The translations under genes and the position numbers were made by a program. Below are positions 48,357-57,337 of a stretch of 64,000 bases of DNA, piece by piece (position 1 is the stretch's first letter; every line of letters begins with the position of its first letter). Below the pieces are notes generated by a model. It saw nothing but the letters and a program-made list of their open reading frames with translations. It was not told where the DNA came from and ran no database searches. Source of the stretch: Methylobacillus methanolivorans (GTDB lineage: Bacteria > Pseudomonadota > Gammaproteobacteria > Burkholderiales > Methylophilaceae); NCBI RefSeq assembly GCF_044751345.1, contig NZ_JBIWXY010000001.1, positions 1,612,001-1,676,000 of the forward strand, in the 5' to 3' direction.

Positions 48357-48950
48357 TTACTTATCGAAACTGACGGCAGGCGCCTTGGAAATCTCGCTCT
48401 CGTTTTCTACCGAGAAGTTGGGCTTGGGTTGGTAATCAAACATCTTGGCAGTCAGGTTATTGGGGAACTGACGTACGGCAGTGTTATATGCCTGCACAGA
48501 TTTGATGTAACGGTTACGTGCCACGGTCACACGGTTCTCGGTGCCTTCCAGTTGTGCCTGTAAGTCACGGAAATTGGCGTCAGCCTTGAGTTGCGGATAA
48601 TTCTCGGCCACGGCCATCAAGCGGGACAACGCCGAGGTCATCTGGCCTTGTGCTGCCTGGAAGCGTGCAAATGCCTGCTCATCATTAAGCAACTCAGGCG
48701 TTGCCTGGATACTGCCAACCTTGGAACGTGCATCCGCTACCTGGGTCAGCACTTCCTTTTCGTGTGAAGCATAGCCTTTCACTGTATTCACCAGGTTAGG
48801 CACCAAGTCGGCACGACGCTGGTATTGGTTCAGCACTTCAGACCAGTCGGCCTTCACCTGCTCATCCAGTGTCTGGAAGGTGTTATAACCACAACCACTC
48901 AAGCTCAGCACCATCATGAGTGCAGCCAACTTCAACCAGATTTTTTGCAT
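48357..48950 (-). CDS. lemA: LemA family lipoprotein
   Basis: The protein of 197 aa starts MQKIWLKLAALMMVLSLSGCGYNTFQTLDEQVKADWSEVLNQYQRRADLVPNLVNTVKGYASHEKEVLTQVADARSKVG. LSLSGC is a lipobox, and the rest is the four-helix LemA fold. ATG 48950 is chosen because GGAGAG lies 7 bp upstream; an ATG 15 bp earlier lacks one. LemA proteins are usually encoded with TPM/YgcG proteins, as here. The biochemical role is unknown. Confidence 0.92.
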   Translation of the reverse strand: MQKIWLKLAALMMVLSLSGCGYNTFQTLDEQVKADWSEVLNQYQRRADLVPNLVNTVKGYASHEKEVLTQVADARSKVGSIQATPELLNDEQAFARFQAAQGQMTSALSRLMAVAENYPQLKADANFRDLQAQLEGTENRVTVARNRYIKSVQAYNTAVRQFPNNLTAKMFDYQPKPNFSVENESEISKAPAVSFDK

Positions 48951-49020
48951 GTTCAATCTCTCCATTCCAAAGAGTCAATATCAATCATTGATCGTCATGA
49001 GCACCATGCCCATGACCAAA

Positions 49021-50037
49021 CTACGTCCCAGATGGGGGCACAGCCGCAGATTGCAAGCCATGCATGGTTTCCCGCGCAAAACACAGGTCATCCCAGGCCT
49101 TGGCTTTATCTGGCAGATTACGTAACAGGTAGGCCGGATGATAGGTCACAATCACTGGCACCCCATGAAAATCATGCAACTTGCCACGCAGGCTGGCAAT
49201 GCTGCTATCGCTTGCCAATAATGACTGTGCTGCAAACTTGCCTAGCGCCACAATCAGCTTGGGCTTGATCAACTCCACCTGGCGCTTAAGGTAAGGGTCG
49301 CATTGCACCACCTCCTCGCCATGCGGGTCACGGTTGGCAGGCGGGCGGCACTTAAGCACATTGGCGATATAGACATTCTCGCCGCGCTTGAGTGCGATCG
49401 CTGCCAACATATTGTCAAGCAACTGACCTGCGGGACCAACGAATGGTTCACCGCGCCTATCTTCCTCAGCGCCAGGCGCTTCGCCGATCAACAACCACTC
49501 CGCATTGGGGTCGCCAACACCAAACACCGTCTGGGTACGCGTCTGCGCCAGGTTGCAGGCTTCACACTCCTGCACATTCTGCTGCAAGCCCTGCCAATCC
49601 AGGGACATGATCGCCGTACGCCTGTCGCCCTGGGGAACCGCCACCTCAGCCTGCATGTCAGCGGGCATGACACTATCAGCAAACTCAGGCCATGACTGCA
49701 TGGCTTCAAAGTATTCTGCTTCCAGCGGCATCGCGTCATGCAAAACACCGCTCATTTCTTCGGCAGGCTCTTGCTGTGGCGCTATTGAATCCACTGCTAT
49801 TGAGTCAACGGGTTGCTGCACTGGTACTGGAACCACCTCTTGGGCTGGCTCACTGGCAACTACCCTCTCAGGGGCCGCAGTTTCAACCTCAAGCGCAATC
49901 TTGATCTCTGCTGGCTGCTCAGGCTTGGATTCAGCAACCTCCTGACGTTCCTCCGCCGCCAACGCTGGCGGATGACGCAAGCGCCACACTGGCAACAACT
50001 CCAGTTCGCGCAGCATATCGTCACGACTCAAGCCCAT
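49021..50037 (-). CDS. Uracil-DNA glycosylase, Fe-S (family 4-like)
   Basis: The C-terminal 200 residues of this 338-aa protein are a family 4-like UDG: CEACNLAQTRTQTVFGVGDPNAEWLLIGEAPGAEEDRRGEPFVGPAGQLLDNML, NVLKCRPPANRDPHGEEVVQCDPYLKRQV and VTYHPAYLLRN. Four Cys in the CEAC, KCRPP and QCDPY motifs should bind a [4Fe-4S] cluster; GEAPGA and the HP motif form the active site. The N-terminal 140 residues are unlike a glycosylase: low-complexity, acidic and proline/valine-rich, with an imperfect repeat VDSIAVDSIA, probably disordered. It lies 10 bp after rimI and ends the dinG-tsaB-rimI-udg operon. Confidence 0.92.
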   Translation of the reverse strand: MGLSRDDMLRELELLPVWRLRHPPALAAEERQEVAESKPEQPAEIKIALEVETAAPERVVASEPAQEVVPVPVQQPVDSIAVDSIAPQQEPAEEMSGVLHDAMPLEAEYFEAMQSWPEFADSVMPADMQAEVAVPQGDRRTAIMSLDWQGLQQNVQECEACNLAQTRTQTVFGVGDPNAEWLLIGEAPGAEEDRRGEPFVGPAGQLLDNMLAAIALKRGENVYIANVLKCRPPANRDPHGEEVVQCDPYLKRQVELIKPKLIVALGKFAAQSLLASDSSIASLRGKLHDFHGVPVIVTYHPAYLLRNLPDKAKAWDDLCFARETMHGLQSAAVPPSGT

Positions 50038-50047
50038 GCAGTGCCCC

Positions 50048-50509
50048 TCATAACGCTACCCCCATGAGCACGGCATCCTCGCGCCCGTTAGGCGCTGGGT
50101 AATAACCGCGGCGAATCGCCATTTCATTGAAACCCATACTTTCGTAGAGGCCAAGCGCTGCCTGATTGGAAGGACGGACTTCGAGAAACATGTTCAATGC
50201 ACCATGGCCTCGGGCAATATCCATCACATGCGCCAGCAGGCTACGTCCATAGCCTTTGCCCTGCCAAGGCGCAGCGATACTGATATTGAGCAAATGCGCT
50301 TCATCCAGCACCATCATCAGGACAGCATAACCCAACACTTCGCCAGCATGCTCATACACCCAGCAGCTGTAGCCAGACTTCAGCGAATCATCGAAATTAC
50401 CCCTAGTCCAGGGATAAGGAAAAATAGTCGGCTCTATGCGGCAGATAGCATCAAGGTCGGCTGCCAGCATGGGCCGCAGGCTCGCCTCTGGCTTTAACAC
50501 GGCACTCAT
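50048..50509 (-). CDS. rimI: Ribosomal protein S18 alanine N-acetyltransferase RimI
   Basis: A 153-aa GNAT with RPMLAADLDAICRIEPTIFPYPWTRGNFDDSLKSGYSCWVYE at the start and ISIAAPWQGKGYGRSLLAHVMDIARGHGALNMFLEVRPSNQAALGLYESMGFNEMAIRRGYYPAPNGREDAVLMGVAL at the end. These match RimI, including the NxAAxxLYxxxGF and YY-P-x-GREDA motifs. It acetylates the N-terminal Ala of ribosomal protein S18. The start overlaps the tsaB stop by 4 bp, the order commonly found in proteobacteria. Confidence 0.9.
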   Translation of the reverse strand: MSAVLKPEASLRPMLAADLDAICRIEPTIFPYPWTRGNFDDSLKSGYSCWVYEHAGEVLGYAVLMMVLDEAHLLNISIAAPWQGKGYGRSLLAHVMDIARGHGALNMFLEVRPSNQAALGLYESMGFNEMAIRRGYYPAPNGREDAVLMGVAL

Positions 50510-51198
50510 GCGCCCGCCTTGGCTGCGCGCTCGCTTGTGGTCAGCGCGACTTTATTGCGGATGTAGATCGGCGCAGCCTCATGCGCTGGACGACCCTCTC
50601 CCGCTTCAAAACCAGGCAAAGTCAGGCGCGCTATCGCGGCAGCCCGTGGATAAGCCTCAGGAAAACGCTGCAATAATTGCGCGCCGTAGCGTTGATCCAA
50701 GCTATCTACATATGCCTTCCAGCCGCTGCCTATGCCTGTCCAGCCCTGGCCTTCTATCGCAGGAACGCCATCCGGGGCATACAAGCCTGGAGCTAGCACC
50801 TCTTGCCAGCCAGTAGCGGTCTTTTCATATGCTGCGTGATATACCTCGCCCATGCGTGCATCCAGGCAGGCGATCACTTTGTCAGCACCCTGCGCATCCT
50901 CAGCCAGCGCCAGCAAGGTGCTGACGCCGATCACAGGCAGATTTGCGCCAAAGGCCAAGCCTTGCGCCACACCACAAGCGATACGCAAGCCGGTGAATGA
51001 GCCTGGGCCTGCGCCAAAGGCGATACCGTCCAACTCACGCAACGCTATTCCCGCTTCATCCAGCAGCTCGCGCAGCAAGGGCAGGATACGCTGGGAGTGC
51101 GTCTGGCCAGCCAGCAGCTCACGCTCCAACAGCTTGCCATCAAGCATTAGGGCCAAGGACAGGTATTCGGTAGAGGTATCGAGGGCGAGAATGTTCAT
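50506..51198 (-). CDS. tsaB: tRNA threonylcarbamoyladenosine biosynthesis protein TsaB
   Basis: The 230-aa protein begins MNILALDTSTEYLSLALMLDGKLLERE and contains GRILPLLRELLDEAG-like sequence (SQRILPLLRELLDEAGIALRELDGIAFGAGPGSFTGLRIACGVAQGLAFG), the canonical TsaB pattern. TsaB acts with TsaD and TsaE in making the t6A modification at position 37 of ANN-decoding tRNAs. It lies 9 bp after the helicase gene and overlaps rimI by 4 bp. Confidence 0.95.
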   Translation of the reverse strand: MNILALDTSTEYLSLALMLDGKLLERELLAGQTHSQRILPLLRELLDEAGIALRELDGIAFGAGPGSFTGLRIACGVAQGLAFGANLPVIGVSTLLALAEDAQGADKVIACLDARMGEVYHAAYEKTATGWQEVLAPGLYAPDGVPAIEGQGWTGIGSGWKAYVDSLDQRYGAQLLQRFPEAYPRAAAIARLTLPGFEAGEGRPAHEAAPIYIRNKVALTTSERAAKAGA

Positions 51199-51207
51199 GC
51201 CGGAATA

Positions 51208-53148
51208 TCAGGCTGGATCTATTGGGGAAGAAGTGAAGAATTCTACTACATCTTCCACATTGCGCGTCCGGCGCATGGGCGGCAGGCTCTGCCAGATGCG
51301 GCGGCCATAAGGCTTGGTGATCAAGCGCGGATCGCAAATCATCAGCACGCCCCTATCGCGCTCATCACGGATCAACCGCCCCGCGCCCTGCTTGAGGGTG
51401 ATCACGGCATAGGGCAGCTGGTATTCCATGAAGGCGTTCTTGCCTTCGGCATTCATCTTATCAATGCGGGCAGACAGCACCGGGTCATCCGGCGGCGCAA
51501 ACGGCAACTTGTCGATAATCACAGCAGAAAGCGCCTCACCGCGCACATCAACCCCCTCCCAGAAACTCTGCGAGCCCACTAGCACGGCATTCCCGAGCTG
51601 ACGGAAGCGCTCCAGCAACTCGCTACGTGCCGTATCCCCCTGCATAAGCAGCGGATATTCCAGGCCCTCGCTGGAGAAGGCATCCTTCAGCAGTGCATGC
51701 AGCTCACGCATCGCACGCAAGCTGGTACACAGCACAAACGCACGGCCACGGCTAGCCTTGATCACCGGCAGGGCCATGGCAGCCACGGCAGCGGCATAGC
51801 CTGCGCTGTTAGGTTCCGGCATACCTTGCGGTGCATAAAACAAGCCCTGCTGCCCATAGTTGAATGGGCTATCCCAATGCCCGGTGGTAGCTTCCTGCAA
51901 GCCCATTTGCGCAAGGTAATGGCTGAAATCGCTTTTCACCGCCAATGTGGCCGAGGTAAATATCCAGGCGCGCGGCTGCGCATTAAGCTGCTTGCTGAAA
52001 CCTTCTGCCACGGATAATGGCGTGGCATGCAACTGTACAGATTGGCTGAACACTTCGACCCAACGCACTAAATTCGTATCAGTAGCCGCAATCCAGCGTT
52101 GCAGCAACACCTGCAAGGCAAGTGCACGCTGCCAGCAGTTCTCTACCGCCGGGTCTCGTGCTGCCTGACTCTCAAGCACATTCGCCAATTCAGCCAGCTT
52201 TTCCTGCATGGTGGCATATGCGCCATCGAAATTACGCAAGGCCAGCACTTTCTGCACTGGTAAGCGCGCGCCCTCATAGGCAAAAATCAGGCGAAAATCC
52301 CGCACGGCTTTTTCTAGTGCAGCCGTTGCCTCAGGCAAGGCGGTGCAATCCTTGACCGTGGTGAGGTATTCATTATGAGCATCACGCGCCAGCTCCATCA
52401 GCTGACTGGTGGAATAGCCCTCGCCAAAGAACATCCCAGCCACCTCGGGCAACTGGTGCGCCTCGTCGAAAATGACAGTATTCGCGGAAGGCAATAGCTC
52501 GGCTACGCCTTCATCGCGCAGCATAACATCGGCAAAAAACAGGTGATGGTTCACCACCACGACATCAGCCGCCAGCGCACGCTTGCGCGCCTCCATGACG
52601 AAGCACTCCTTGTAGAAGGCACACTCCTGCCCAACACAGTTATCGCGGGTGGAAGTTACGGCAGGCCAGACGGTAGCGCTTTCTGGTACTGAAGTCAGTT
52701 CGCTCTTGTCACCCGTAGCACTATTTTCAGCAAAAGCCTGGATTTTATGCACATAGGCCGCATCCTCGCGCGAATAGAACTTGCCTTCGCTCATGGCACG
52801 TTGCAGGTGAAAATGGCAGACGTAATTGGCACGCCCCTTGAGCATGGCCACGGTGACTGGCACCTTGAGGGCATCGCGCACCGCAGGCAAGTCGCGGTTG
52901 AACAATTGATCCTGCAAAGTCTTGGTGCCGGTAGAGATAATCACCTTGCCACCAGAAAGCAGGGCCGGCACCAAATAGGCAAAGGTCTTGCCTGTGCCTG
53001 TGCCAGCCTCGGCTACCAGCTGGCGATTATGCTTGATCGCCTCGGCGATGGCATGCGCCATTTCCTGCTGTTGCAGGCGCGCACGATAGCCGGGAATGGT
53101 TTCCGCCAAGGGGCCTTGCGCGGAAAAAACGTGATCTAGGTCGCTCAA
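51208..53148 (-). CDS. DinG/YoaA-type Fe-S DNA helicase
   Basis: The 646-aa superfamily 2 helicase has Walker A EAGTGTGKTFAYLVPALL, Fe-S cluster cysteines (YVCHFHLQ, then CVGQECAFYKECF), the DEAH box TVIFDEAHQLPE and motif VI QGAGRLIRDERDRGVL. This is the XPD/DinG layout; it is closest to YoaA, as DinG proper has a longer N terminus. It unwinds damaged or R-loop DNA. It is the first gene of an operon with tsaB, rimI and a uracil-DNA glycosylase, giving a mixed repair and translation unit. Confidence 0.92.
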   Translation of the reverse strand: MSDLDHVFSAQGPLAETIPGYRARLQQQEMAHAIAEAIKHNRQLVAEAGTGTGKTFAYLVPALLSGGKVIISTGTKTLQDQLFNRDLPAVRDALKVPVTVAMLKGRANYVCHFHLQRAMSEGKFYSREDAAYVHKIQAFAENSATGDKSELTSVPESATVWPAVTSTRDNCVGQECAFYKECFVMEARKRALAADVVVVNHHLFFADVMLRDEGVAELLPSANTVIFDEAHQLPEVAGMFFGEGYSTSQLMELARDAHNEYLTTVKDCTALPEATAALEKAVRDFRLIFAYEGARLPVQKVLALRNFDGAYATMQEKLAELANVLESQAARDPAVENCWQRALALQVLLQRWIAATDTNLVRWVEVFSQSVQLHATPLSVAEGFSKQLNAQPRAWIFTSATLAVKSDFSHYLAQMGLQEATTGHWDSPFNYGQQGLFYAPQGMPEPNSAGYAAAVAAMALPVIKASRGRAFVLCTSLRAMRELHALLKDAFSSEGLEYPLLMQGDTARSELLERFRQLGNAVLVGSQSFWEGVDVRGEALSAVIIDKLPFAPPDDPVLSARIDKMNAEGKNAFMEYQLPYAVITLKQGAGRLIRDERDRGVLMICDPRLITKPYGRRIWQSLPPMRRTRNVEDVVEFFTSSPIDPA

Positions 53149-53233
53149 GCAGGACTTTCAGGGTGATAGTTCAAAAACCCTGACATTATACTGGACTTAA
53201 GACTTGATTCCTTGCCGAAGCAATACGCCCGAT

Positions 53234-53962
53234 TCAACACCAATCAGGGTTGGGCAAACCGGAAAATACCTGGCGCAAGCCATCCGACCAGCCTTGGCGT
53301 ATGGTGTTGTAGTAAGGGTCGCTCTCGGTGATACGCTGCTTGCAATCCGCGTGGAAGGTATCTGTGCGGTAAATCAGTAGGTCTATCGGCGCGGCCACGG
53401 AGATATTGCTACGGATGGTCGAATCAAACGAGATCAGCACACATTTCACTGCTTCCATGATGTCGCTGTCGTGGGTGATCACGCGGTCAATAATGGGCTT
53501 GCCATATTTGGTTTCGCCGATCTGGAAATACGGTGTTTCCTGGCTGGTTTCAATGAAGTTACCCGCCGCATAGACAGAGAACAACCGGGGTGCCTCGCCG
53601 CGAATCTGCCCGCCAACAAGGATGCTGGCATTGAAGTCGGTGTTATGGTTTTTCAGGTGCTCGTTATCCAGCTCATACACCACGCGCAACTGCTCACCCA
53701 CCAACTGGACGGCCTCGAACATATTGGTAACATTGTGCAGCGTCTTGCCTTCATTGAGCTTGATGGCATCCCGCAAACGGTTAATCACCGCCTGGGTAAT
53801 CGCGAGATTACCAGCCGTCATGAGCGTAATCACCCGCTCCCCCGGCACATCAAACACATTCATCTTGGGGAATACCGCCACCTGGTCTACACCAGCATTG
53901 GTTCGGGTATCAGATGCCATGACCAAGCCTTGGTCGAGCAACAAGCCTACACAGTAAGTCAT
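53234..53962 (-). CDS. Proteasome-type peptidase, Anbu family
   Basis: The 242-aa protein starts MTYCVGLLLDQGLVMASDTRTNAGVDQVAVFPKMNVFD, with the presumed nucleophile Thr2 freed by removal of Met and the MASDTRTN motif. Later it has GGQIRGEAPRLFSVYAAGNFIE and IGETKYGKPIIDRV. This is the Anbu (ancestral beta-subunit) family of Ntn hydrolases. In many bacteria Anbu is encoded with a transglutaminase-like protease, an alpha-E protein and an ATP-grasp protein; none is within this window. It stands alone and is divergent from the aldo-keto reductase gene, with a NarL-like box between them. Confidence 0.9.
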   Translation of the reverse strand: MTYCVGLLLDQGLVMASDTRTNAGVDQVAVFPKMNVFDVPGERVITLMTAGNLAITQAVINRLRDAIKLNEGKTLHNVTNMFEAVQLVGEQLRVVYELDNEHLKNHNTDFNASILVGGQIRGEAPRLFSVYAAGNFIETSQETPYFQIGETKYGKPIIDRVITHDSDIMEAVKCVLISFDSTIRSNISVAAPIDLLIYRTDTFHADCKQRITESDPYYNTIRQGWSDGLRQVFSGLPNPDWC

Positions 53963-54021
53963 GCGAGAAAGGGCTGAATTTAAGTTGGATTCATCATACC
54001 CATGCTCACCAGGCTCGACAA

Positions 54022-54037
54022 TACTGCAAGGGGAGTA
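54022..54037. promoter_or_regulatory. NarL-like inverted repeat between Anbu and aldo-keto reductase genes
   Basis: TACTGCAAGGGGAGTA: one mismatch from a perfect 6-4-6 repeat and similar to the boxes in the methylamine island. It ends 71 bp before the ATG of the aldo-keto reductase, close to the 80 bp seen at the permease and dmmD. The match could be by chance. Confidence 0.35.
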
Positions 54038-54107
54038 GCGCCAACGACCTACGCAAAATGACGTACACTATCAACCTGTTTTTTCGCTCAAACATTCAGG
54101 CACGCAC

Positions 54108-55148
54108 ATGGAATACCGCAAGCTAGGCAAATCAGATCTCAACGTATCGGCTATCTGTCTGGGCACCATGACATTTGGTGACCAGAATACCGAAGCCGAA
54201 GGCCATGCCCAACTCGATTATGCCCTGGCCCAGGGCATCAATTTCATCGACACCGCCGAGATGTACCCGGTGCCCCCCAAAGCCGAGACATTCACCCGCA
54301 CCGAAAGCATCATCGGCACCTGGCTCAAGCACCAGCCACGCGACAAGATTATCCTCGCCAGCAAGGTCGCAGGTGGCAACCGCAAGCTGGATTGGATACG
54401 CGGTGGACCCGACGCGGTAGACCGCGCCAATGTACGCACCGCCATTGAGGGCTCGCTCAAGCGCCTGCAAACCGACTATCTCGACCTCTACCAAATCCAC
54501 TGGCCAGAACGCAATGTGCCAATTTTTGGCCAATATCAGTTCGACCCAAGCAAGGAAACCAAGGCCTGGGTATCGATCCACAATCAACTTGAAACCCTGG
54601 CGGAGCTGGTCAAGGAAGGCAAGGTACGATACATCGGCGTTTCCAACGAGCAACCCTGGGGCGTCATGGAGTTCCTGCGCATCGCCGAGCAATACGACCT
54701 GCCGCGCATTGCCTCGATACAAAACAGCTACAGCCTGCTCAACCGCGGCTTCGAGTTTGGCATGACCGAGATCGTCTATCGCGAGCAAGTCAGCCTGTTG
54801 CCTTATTCGCCGCTTGCCTTTGGTCACCTCACAGGCAAATATATCGATGATCCGCAGGCCAAGGGTCGCGTCACCCTGTTCCCCGGCTACGCCCAGCGCT
54901 ACACCAAGCCCAACGTCATCCCAGCCAGTGCTGCATATGCCGAACTTGCGCGCAAGCATGGCCTCAGCCCGGCAGAACTCGCCCTATCGTTCGTCTATCA
55001 TCGCTGGTTCGTCACCAGCACCATTATCGGTGCCACCAGCCTCGTCCAGCTTGAAGAAAACATGAGCGCATGGCACAAGCCGCTATCTGAGGATATCTTG
55101 CAGGAAATCGAGAATATTCATTTGCGCTACATGAACCCAGCACCGTAA
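54108..55148 (+). CDS. tas: Aldo-keto reductase, Tas-like
   Basis: The 346-aa protein starts MEYRKLGKSDLNVSAICLGTMTFGDQNTEAEGHAQLDYALAQGINFIDTAEMYPVPP, the Tas subfamily of the aldo-keto reductases. The catalytic Asp, Tyr and Lys lie in FIDTAEMYP and IILASKVAG, with YLDLYQIHWPERNVPIFGQ holding the catalytic His. These enzymes reduce carbonyls with NADPH. In this organism a role in formaldehyde or aldehyde handling is conceivable, but nothing in the sequence proves it. It is followed after 27 bp by a GNAT gene. Confidence 0.9.
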   Translation: MEYRKLGKSDLNVSAICLGTMTFGDQNTEAEGHAQLDYALAQGINFIDTAEMYPVPPKAETFTRTESIIGTWLKHQPRDKIILASKVAGGNRKLDWIRGGPDAVDRANVRTAIEGSLKRLQTDYLDLYQIHWPERNVPIFGQYQFDPSKETKAWVSIHNQLETLAELVKEGKVRYIGVSNEQPWGVMEFLRIAEQYDLPRIASIQNSYSLLNRGFEFGMTEIVYREQVSLLPYSPLAFGHLTGKYIDDPQAKGRVTLFPGYAQRYTKPNVIPASAAYAELARKHGLSPAELALSFVYHRWFVTSTIIGATSLVQLEENMSAWHKPLSEDILQEIENIHLRYMNPAP

Positions 55149-55175
55149 GCCCAGCCTCATCTCGACAAGCCAGCA

Positions 55176-55718
55176 ATGAAGCTACCTGATCTGCCAACGG
55201 CGCGGCTATTGCTGCGCCCGTATGTGATCCAGAATGCACCCACCGTAGAGGCCATGCTGGATGCACAACGTGCCACCTCTATTTCTACTGGTGTCATTCG
55301 CACCGATCCTGCAGTAGCTCAGGAAGCATCGGTAGATGCTCAGGGTCAGCCTCACAACCAGCTCACAGGCATCATCTATGCAGTCATCCGGTACGAAGAC
55401 GCCGAGCTGATCGGCAATGTCAGCCTGCTCGACATCCACACTGCAGATCAACGGGCGGAGATAGGTTATTGGGTAGGTTCCGCGTACTGGAACAACGGTT
55501 ATTGCACAGAGGCCTTGCAAGCGCTGCTGAATTTCGCGCATGCCACCTTGGGCATCACCCGCATCACAGCGCGCTGCCTGACCAGCAATCTAGCCTCTAT
55601 TCGTGTACTGGAAAAATGTGGGCTCGCGCGCGAAAGCTTGCTACGCGCTCACAACCAATCCGGAGGAAAATATGAGGATGTCTTGATGTTCGGGCTTTGC
55701 TGGCCCGAACGCAGCTAA
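55176..55718 (+). CDS. RimJ/RimL-type GNAT acetyltransferase
   Basis: The 180-aa protein begins MKLPDLPTARLLLRPYVIQNAPTVEAML (the TxRLxLR opening of the RimJ/RimL group) and has RAEIGYWVGSAYWNNGYCTEALQALLNFAHATLGITRITARCLTSNLASIRVLEKCGLARESLL. It should acetylate a protein N terminus or a small molecule. It lies 27 bp after the aldo-keto reductase gene on the same strand and may share its transcript. No strong terminator is seen after it. Confidence 0.88.
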   Translation: MKLPDLPTARLLLRPYVIQNAPTVEAMLDAQRATSISTGVIRTDPAVAQEASVDAQGQPHNQLTGIIYAVIRYEDAELIGNVSLLDIHTADQRAEIGYWVGSAYWNNGYCTEALQALLNFAHATLGITRITARCLTSNLASIRVLEKCGLARESLLRAHNQSGGKYEDVLMFGLCWPERS

Positions 55719-55768
55719 TCAAGCTGCTATCATCACGGCCTAGCCTGGGCCTTTGCGCATAAGCACCC

Positions 55769-57337
55769 TCAAGCCAATTTGAATTTGCTCACTGCCTGCG
55801 TCAATTCATCCGCCTGATATTGCAATGAGGCTGCCGCTGCTGCGGCCTGCTCAACCAGCGCTGCATTCTGTTGTGTCACCTGGTCCATCTGGCTAATTGC
55901 AGTATTCACCTGTTCTATACCCATGCTTTGCTCGCGGCTGGCTGCCGTGATCTCGGTCATGATGCCGATCACGCGCTGCACGCTCTGCACCACCTCTTCC
56001 ATCGTGGTACCAGCTTCAGTCACCAGCTTGCCTCCGGCAGCTACGCGCTCTACTGAATTACCGATCAGCTCCTTGATTTCCTTGGCCGCAGAGGCCGAAC
56101 GCTGTGCCAACCCACGCACTTCTGCAGCCACTACGGCAAATCCACGTCCCTGCTCACCAGCGCGTGCAGCCTCCACTGCCGCATTCAACGCCAGGATATT
56201 GGTCTGGAATGCAATGCCATCAATCACCGCAATAATGTCGACGATGCGCCTGGAAGCCTCATTGATCGAATCCATGGTCACAATCACTTGCGAGACAACA
56301 TGGCCACCACGCATTGCCACCTCAGATGCCGAGGCCACAAGCTGATTAGCCTGTTGGGCGTTATCCGCATTCTGGCGCACCGTGGCCGTAATCTCCTCCA
56401 TTGAAGATGCCGTTTCCTCCAAGGCACTGGCCTGCTGTTCTGTGCGCGAAGAAAGATCGAGGTTACCTGCCGCGATTTCGCTAGCCCCTGTCGCCATAGC
56501 ATCGGTGCCCAACCGCACGCTGGAAACAATACGTGACAGCCCATCATTCATTTCCTTAAGCGCCAGCAGCAATTGACCGGTTTCATCCCTGGAAGACACC
56601 TGGATATCGGCACTCAAATCGCCCGCAGCAACAGTCTTGGCAATCTGGATTGCCCGGCTCAAGGGGCGTGTCACGCTAGTGATAATCCAGTAAGTCATAC
56701 TGGCACCAAGCACCGTCAGTAGTATCAGCGCCAGTAATACCATCATGATAGCCATATCATGCTGCGCTCTTGCCACCTGCTGGTTTTGCTGACGCAATGC
56801 CGCAGCATGTTCACCCACTGCCTGCACGATCTGGTCGATCCTTTGCGTAGGCTCACGATCCATCCCCTTGACCAAGGCATCAACCACCCGATCACTATCG
56901 GCATAGGCTGGATCAAAGCGTTGCAATGCCTCAAGGTATTGCTCTTGCAACTTTGCCAAGGCTTCTCCGGCCTCCACCACCATGGCCGCATCCATATCCA
57001 AATGCTCAACAATGGCTTGCAGCCTGTGCAAGTCGTCCCTGGCTTCCTCACCACTCTTGATGAATGCCGCGCGATACTTCTCGAAAGCGGCGGCATCATG
57101 CCCACGCAACAAGGTATTTTTCCACTCCTGGATTTGTATCTTGAACACCACCTGGGCCTTGCGCGCAGTATCTACCGCATCTTCAACCTGTGATGCCTGT
57201 TCCAGGGCATGTTGGAACATTGCATTAGCCCGGGAAAGCGTCATCCAACTGACTAGCCCCAGGACCAATGAGCCGCAAAGCAGGAAAACACTCAGAGCTA
57301 TCAGGCGGGTGGAAATTTTAAAATGTTGTAGTTGCAT
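55769..57337 (-). CDS. Methyl-accepting chemotaxis protein
   Basis: The 522-aa chemoreceptor has a membrane helix at about 12-32, a periplasmic four-helix-bundle-like region to about 190, and a second helix at about 192-215 (MVLLALILLTVLGASMTYWIITSV). A HAMP domain follows (TRPLSRAIQIAKTVAAGDLSADI), then a signalling domain whose hairpin tip is IDGIAFQTNILALNAAVEAARAGEQGRGFAVVAAEVRGLAQRSA. Methylation regions flank the tip. No CheR-binding pentapeptide ends the protein (it ends SKFKLA). The ligand is unknown, and no other chemotaxis gene is present in the window. Confidence 0.93.
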   Translation of the reverse strand: MQLQHFKISTRLIALSVFLLCGSLVLGLVSWMTLSRANAMFQHALEQASQVEDAVDTARKAQVVFKIQIQEWKNTLLRGHDAAAFEKYRAAFIKSGEEARDDLHRLQAIVEHLDMDAAMVVEAGEALAKLQEQYLEALQRFDPAYADSDRVVDALVKGMDREPTQRIDQIVQAVGEHAAALRQQNQQVARAQHDMAIMMVLLALILLTVLGASMTYWIITSVTRPLSRAIQIAKTVAAGDLSADIQVSSRDETGQLLLALKEMNDGLSRIVSSVRLGTDAMATGASEIAAGNLDLSSRTEQQASALEETASSMEEITATVRQNADNAQQANQLVASASEVAMRGGHVVSQVIVTMDSINEASRRIVDIIAVIDGIAFQTNILALNAAVEAARAGEQGRGFAVVAAEVRGLAQRSASAAKEIKELIGNSVERVAAGGKLVTEAGTTMEEVVQSVQRVIGIMTEITAASREQSMGIEQVNTAISQMDQVTQQNAALVEQAAAAAASLQYQADELTQAVSKFKLA

